Shown here piece by piece: positions 59,622 through 64,000 of a DNA stretch of 64,000 bases. How positions within the stretch are numbered: the first letter of the stretch is position 1; each line of letters begins with the position of its first letter. The stretch is taken from contig SCHM01000004.1 in assembly GCA_004123355.1 (NCBI GenBank), positions 5,173,017 to 5,237,016 of the forward strand. The letters are read 5' to 3'. Below the pieces are notes generated by a model. That model did no database searches. It worked only from the letters and a program-made list of their open reading frames with translations, and was not told the origin of the DNA. The DNA comes from Amphirosellinia nigrospora. Lineage: Eukaryota; Ascomycota; Sordariomycetes; Xylariales; Xylariaceae. Made by a program: the position numbers and the translations under genes.

Positions 59622-61050
59622 TTAATATACACCATTGGTATTGTGGTCGTTGCTCATAAAGTCACCCAACTGGAGTCGAGTCATGCCTTCTCTAGCACTC
59701 CCGACGTCACCCGCCACCTTAAGGATGCCCTGCTCAAAGTCCCTCAGCACAGCGACCAGCTCTTGAATCTTCTCATCTGTCCCGGACGAGGCGGTGTTTT
59801 TCGTGGCCATCATTCGTTGAAGGTGCTCGACCAGGTTATCCGAGACTCCATGCATATGGAGTTCGATCTCTGTTAGGTTCCTCTCATACCGTTTCGTCTG
59901 TTTCTCTCATCAGCCGTCTTGGAGAAGAAACCCACAAGATCTTGGCCGTCAGTCTCGGCGTTCGCATTCCCGGATGCTTGCTGCCTGGGTGACCAGAAGC
60001 CAGGGGTATGGTACTGCTGTGGGAGCTTAAGGTTATCTATGGCGCGGAAGCTCAAGCGAGCATTGTCGGCATCTTGATTAACCAAGGCGCGGGCTGCTTC
60101 GATGGACTCCGCAGCAGATTCCAGGGCGTTTCGAGCACCATCGTATTTTCTGCTAATGAATGTGACGTCGTCGGGGATACTCTGGAGCATTTCACGGTGG
60201 CCAGACATGAACGAATCGACCTCTTGTTTCCTCCGGACTTGCTCGGCGATGAAATTATCGGCTTGTTCGACAATTTTCTGTAGGTCTTCTTGTAGGTCAT
60301 TGAACCGGGTGGTGCCCTTGAGGTTGGTGACGTCGATGCGTACACCTGGGACAGTGGGTTGGGCATTCGGCTGGCCCATGGTCAAGCCGAAGCCGAGCCC
60401 ACCGCCTAAGCCTATGGCAGGTTGTTGCTGTTGGGATTGACCGAGCGAGCTAGGTTGGGCTTGGGCTTGTTGACCGAGACCACCACTATGGAGACAAACC
60501 GTCAATTAGCACCTACATGGATCAAGGGATGGATGAGGAAGTCGCAAACTCACAACAAGCCGAGCCGCGGTTGGGCAGTCTGACCTAGTAAACTGGCCCC
60601 TGTCGCATTGTTGGCGGGTTGTGAGGGGTTCAAGAGACTACCGCCAAACACACTTGAACCACCTGTCGAACCTGTGTTTGCCTGGCCGGCTGTGGCATTT
60701 CCGAACAATGCTCCGGCGGTCTGGGTCTGGGTCTGGGGTTGGTTCTGAGTAGCAGTCCCAAAAAGGCCACCGGTCTGCTGCTGCTGGGGTTGCGCTGAGG
60801 CTGTAGAGGTGAACAAACTAGGCGTCTGCTGGGATTGGGGCTGGGATGCGGCGGCCGTCGGGGTAGCGCCAAACAATGAGCTGCCCTGCTGAGGCTGCGG
60901 TGTAGTGGAAGCGCCACCAAACAAACCGCCGGGCTTTGGGGTGGAAGTGTTCGCGGTCGAACCGAATAGACCGCCCGACGCAGGCGCCTGACTAGCGGTT
61001 GAGCCACTATTGTCGTCGTCAGTCTCGTCAACAAGTCTCTTGAGCGGCAT
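59622..61050 (-). CDS. NUP49: Nucleoporin NUP49 (Nup58 homologue), GLFG type
   Basis: Two exons: 61050-60554 and 60485-59622, 453 residues after allowing for one lost base. The first 190 residues are FG repeats (GGLFGSTANT, GGLFGGASTT, SSLFGATPTA, GGLFGTATQN, GALFGNATAG), rich in Gln, Ser and Thr. They form the permeability barrier of the nuclear pore. The second half is a coiled-coil domain (TRFNDLQEDLQKIVEQADNF) as needed for the Nsp1-Nup57-Nup49 complex. One G is lost near 59905 (GATGAGAGAAAC), after which KRYERNLTEIELHMHGVSDN continues to the stop. The ATG at 61050 begins MPLKRLVDETDDD. It is divergent from FIP1. Confidence 0.92.
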
Positions 61051-61808
61051 GTTGGCAGCACGGGAGCGGTGTCGGCAGAGCAGTAACAAGGAGGAAAGTG
61101 TAGGTAGGGGAAAGACGGAGAGCGGGCGCAAGAAACAAGGTTAGGGCGGGTTGGGGGAGCACAAGCAGATGGAGATGGACGTACAACATGTTGGCAGAGG
61201 ACGTGTTGATGCTCAAAGCTCCGGGACCACTTGCTGATCGAAAAAGGGCCATAGGAAGGCAAGCCGAGGCGAGGCGAGGCGAGGCGAGGCGAGGCAAGGG
61301 AGCAAATGAGCAAGGGAGAGGGCGAATGGATACCGACAGCTCGGGACGGCTGTGCGACTGGCTGGTTGCAGGTGAGATGAGGTGAGCAATCAACCAGCAA
61401 CAAACGAACGAGCGAACGAACAAGTGAACGAACGGAGAGAGAGACGATATGATATTAACGTGGATGATAAAAGATAAAAAGTACCTAACCATCGATAATG
61501 GTCCAGTCGGGTCGACTACCTAGTGAAGTACCTTAGGCGCGCTATTGGCAGGGTGATTGGTGATTGGTGATTGTCGATTAATGTTATGTACTGGGGTGGG
61601 GTACCTAAGCTACAGCACCTAAGATACCTCACTAGGTACGTGGATACATGCATGTAAGTGGGTTCAAGTCCGCTAAGCTACAGGGACATCATATGCCCCA
61701 CATATAGCTCTCTCCAGCTAGAATAGACTGGATGACAACAGCAACATCGCACTCCAGCTCTGTCGCACCCCGAATAGCATAACACACCATATCTAAATTG
61801 CCGTCACC
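61051..61808. promoter_or_regulatory. Divergent promoter region between NUP49 and FIP1
   Basis: 758 bp between start codons. Contains (GAGGC)6 at 61266-61295, a GAAC-rich tract near 61400-61440 and TAGGTA/TACCTA motifs near 61480-61640. No coding frame beyond shadow frames of NUP49. Confidence 0.5.
61266..61295. repeat. (GAGGC)6 minisatellite
   Basis: Six tandem GAGGC units, about 215 bp upstream of the NUP49 start codon. Confidence 0.85.
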
Positions 61809-62991
61809 ATGGAGATCGACGACGACGACTTCTACGCTCCTGAAGAGCCCACCACACAGTCTGTAGAGAGTGCGACCGCGACCACGACCGCGTCCGCGCC
61901 CGCTGCTGCTAATACCAATGCCCACGCTACACCCACCGCGCCACAGCACGATGAAGATCTAGAGGAAGGGGAGGAGGAAGATGAGGGGGCTGAGATGGAG
62001 GATTCTGACTCGGTGCGGCTGTCATGAATTGCCATCCATCTTCCCGCTCACTGGCGCTGACATCAACGCCTCAGGATATCGATATTATTACCGAGCGCAA
62101 GGACGGCACCAAAGCCGGTCCGCCAACGTGAGAACCCCTACCCTTACCCCTACAGCAGATGTGAGTCGCTCACATGAATCCATCTATCCAGTCAATCGCG
62201 CTATAGCGACATCAGGAACATTCCCCAGCGTTCCACGTCGACAGACACCTCGACAAAGCCACCCGTCAAGAAAGATGAATCTGCCAAGGGCGCCTCGGCA
62301 GCCGAGCTCCCGCCCGTCTCAACCTCCACCATTGACGTCAACGCAATCCCTGTCTACAAGCCCACAGGGAAGCCTATCACGCAGGTGAACATCGATCAAG
62401 GTTCGCTTCCCATCGCCACTCTAGCTACCCGAGTTCGTACACGGCTGATCGCTGACCGCTGCCACCAGATCTTCCCGAGAACGACAAACCCTGGAGAAAC
62501 CCAGGTACCGACCTTAGCGACTACTTCAACTATGGGTTCGATGAGTTCACGTGGGCCCTATATGCTGCCAAACAGGAAAACGTCCGAGGAGAATACAGCC
62601 AGGATGCCATTGCTCAGAATAATAAGAAGATGATGGAAGAAATGCAGATGATGATGATGGGAGGTATGCCTGCTATGGGAGCCGCCGGCGCTGCTGGCTC
62701 TATGGCCGCTATGCCCGGCATGGATGGGATGCCCCGGAATTCCAAGCCATGATGCAGCAGATGATGGCCTCGGGCATGGATCCCAGTCAGATGGACCCTT
62801 CTGCCATGACGGCCATGTTCTCCGGCGTGCAGAACACCGGGGGCGGGGCCGCTGGGCAAGGCTCCCAGAACCAGAACTTCGGTGGTGGTGGAACCGGTAA
62901 CCAAGGCCAGAATTTTGGTTATGACCAAGGTATGGGGCGTGGTGGTGGCGGTTTCGGTGGACGTGGACGTGGTGGCAGAAGGAACTGGTGA
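61809..62991 (+). CDS. FIP1: FIP1, pre-mRNA polyadenylation factor
   Basis: Four exons: 61809-62012, 62075-62127, 62192-62400 and 62469-62991, 329 residues after allowing for one lost base. The N-terminus is acidic ([13 protein letters not shown], then [20 protein letters not shown]), as in yeast Fip1, where it contacts poly(A) polymerase. The diagnostic FIP1 motif is [20 protein letters not shown] followed by [11 protein letters not shown], which binds CPSF30/Yth1. The C-terminus is Met-rich ([13 protein letters not shown]) and then Gly-rich with RGG-type repeats ([14 protein letters not shown]), likely RNA-binding. One C is missing in the run near 62735 (GATGCCCCGG), which otherwise causes an early stop. 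It acts in the cleavage and polyadenylation complex in the nucleus. Confidence 0.93.
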
Positions 62992-64000
62992 GGACTCTTC
63001 GAGTTCATATCCTGCACAACAGAACAGACCGTTCCCCAACACACAAGCAACCTTGATCTAGGTCACCTTGGAAGATCAACTTAAAGGCCATATCGATTCA
63101 CTCGCAATCATATTCAGCCGACTGGAACCCCCAGCTGCACAAGGACGCAGCTGGTTTTCCGCGATAACCTATAAACCGTTGAGTCCCAAAAGGGTTGCCT
63201 ATGTCCATACATGCCGTTGACGACATACTGCTTTTCCGAAGCGTAGAGGATGAAAGTTGGCAATAGAAGGTGATTTGGCCTCCTGGCATGTCAGGACATT
63301 GGCACAACCAAAGCAGTAGGACAGACACGCCAGCAAGGTCGGCAGTCCTTGTGGAATTTCACAGATGATCCACGTCTTCTGCCTCCATGTCTGGTCTACA
63401 TTATCATGAGATTATCATGAGAACCTGATGAGTGTTCGATGCTCATAACGCTTGGACCTAGAATGGCCGGTCAGCGAAGTGGACGCTCGACAGGATGTTT
63501 CGCCTTTCTCCCTCAGTACGCCTGCAAAAGGGCTCACATGGAAGCTTGATAGTTTGATAGACGTATAGATCAGAGCAGCCCAGTAGTGGAGACATACTAA
63601 TGTTGCCTACAAACGTTGAAGTGTTCGTATTGAAGCCTCCAAGGCTAGAAGTTCTAGCATCCTGAATTGGAATTCGAGTCTCCTACACTAGGTCTGCCCC
63701 ACAGGGGATTACTATCTAAACTTGATCCGTATTGCCATCGAATAAAATAGGTAAAAGAAGTGCAAAAACGAATAATTTGAACAATTACTGTTAATATAAT
63801 GCTTCTTGATAAACTTAAGTGGTGGTCTCCTTGAAACACTGAATTGGCATTGTTAATAGAAAGTAAGAGATATAATACATAATGTGGCAATAAACGAGCT
63901 CTTTACGGTTGACTACTAGGACTGCTTGCTAACAGTCATTAAGAACCGTCACTTATTCCGATAGTTTCCTACTCCAGATATAGCCTATCGCGCCACTGTG
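62992..64000. other. Right-hand flank, no gene seen
   Basis: Starts with the FIP1 3' flank. The rest has short frames only and no recognised gene or repeat up to the window edge. Confidence 0.55.

Noticed and set aside
60630-61403. 257-residue minus-strand frame over the NUP49 start
   Set aside because: It is another phase of the FG-repeat codons, without any domain likeness.
61650-61690. GGGTTCAAGTCC resembling a tRNA B-box
   Set aside because: The flanking bases do not form a T stem, and no matching A-box or acceptor stem is present.
61861-62130. Early stop in FIP1 near 62028 taken as a break
   Set aside because: A normal GTGCGG...CAG intron (62013-62074) removes it and keeps the frame.

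Overview
The window is nuclear DNA of a filamentous ascomycete, most likely a Sordariomycete. Genes are dense and face both ways. They carry short introns (about 37-100 bp) with fungal GTRNGT donors and CTAAC-type branch points. The proteins are typically fungal: AA9 LPMO, a QutR-type repressor, HET-C2/GLTP and Zn2Cys6 factors. Short TAGGTAGGTACCTA-like motifs recur between genes. I could not fix the genus. I recognise no tRNA, rRNA, CRISPR array or transposon.

Layout. 2.3-5.5 kb: a small unknown protein and an alpha/beta hydrolase. 6.4-13.5 kb: a quinate-repressor-like pseudo-enzyme divergent from a Zn2Cys6 factor, then a ring-cleavage-type dioxygenase. 14.5-20.8 kb: an MDP-1-like HAD phosphatase, a Sec14-type lipid carrier and a flavin monooxygenase with an NTF2-like N-terminus. 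21.6-30.4 kb: a secreted serine-beta-lactamase-like protein, an unknown protein with faint Ulp1 resemblance, an AA9 LPMO and a small secreted protein. 31.8-38.4 kb: a glycolipid transfer protein, a phospholipase D and a CE12 pectin esterase. 39.0-43.3 kb: the divergent vitamin B6 pair PDX1/PDX2, tail to tail with a METTL16-type RNA methyltransferase. 44.3-52.7 kb: a Zn2Cys6 regulator with 5.5 kb of gene-free upstream DNA. 52.7-63.0 kb: a DUF4140/DUF4139 protein carrying GLFG repeats, another Zn2Cys6 factor, an unknown conserved protein, nucleoporin NUP49 and the polyadenylation factor FIP1.

How genes work together. PDX1 and PDX2 are the two subunits of one enzyme and share one intergenic promoter. 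The repressor-like protein and the adjacent Zn2Cys6 factor are arranged as qa-1S and qa-1F are in the quinate system, although this activator does not look like QutA. The secreted LPMO and CE12 esterase point to plant cell-wall attack.

The strongest global signal is technical. At least 18 single-base losses, mostly beside short homopolymers, interrupt about 14 otherwise well-conserved host genes, and I found no unambiguous single-base gain. This looks like uncorrected undercalls in the assembly rather than mass pseudogenisation. Gene models below are described across these sites. Coordinates of multi-exon genes are the outer limits; exon limits are in the evidence.
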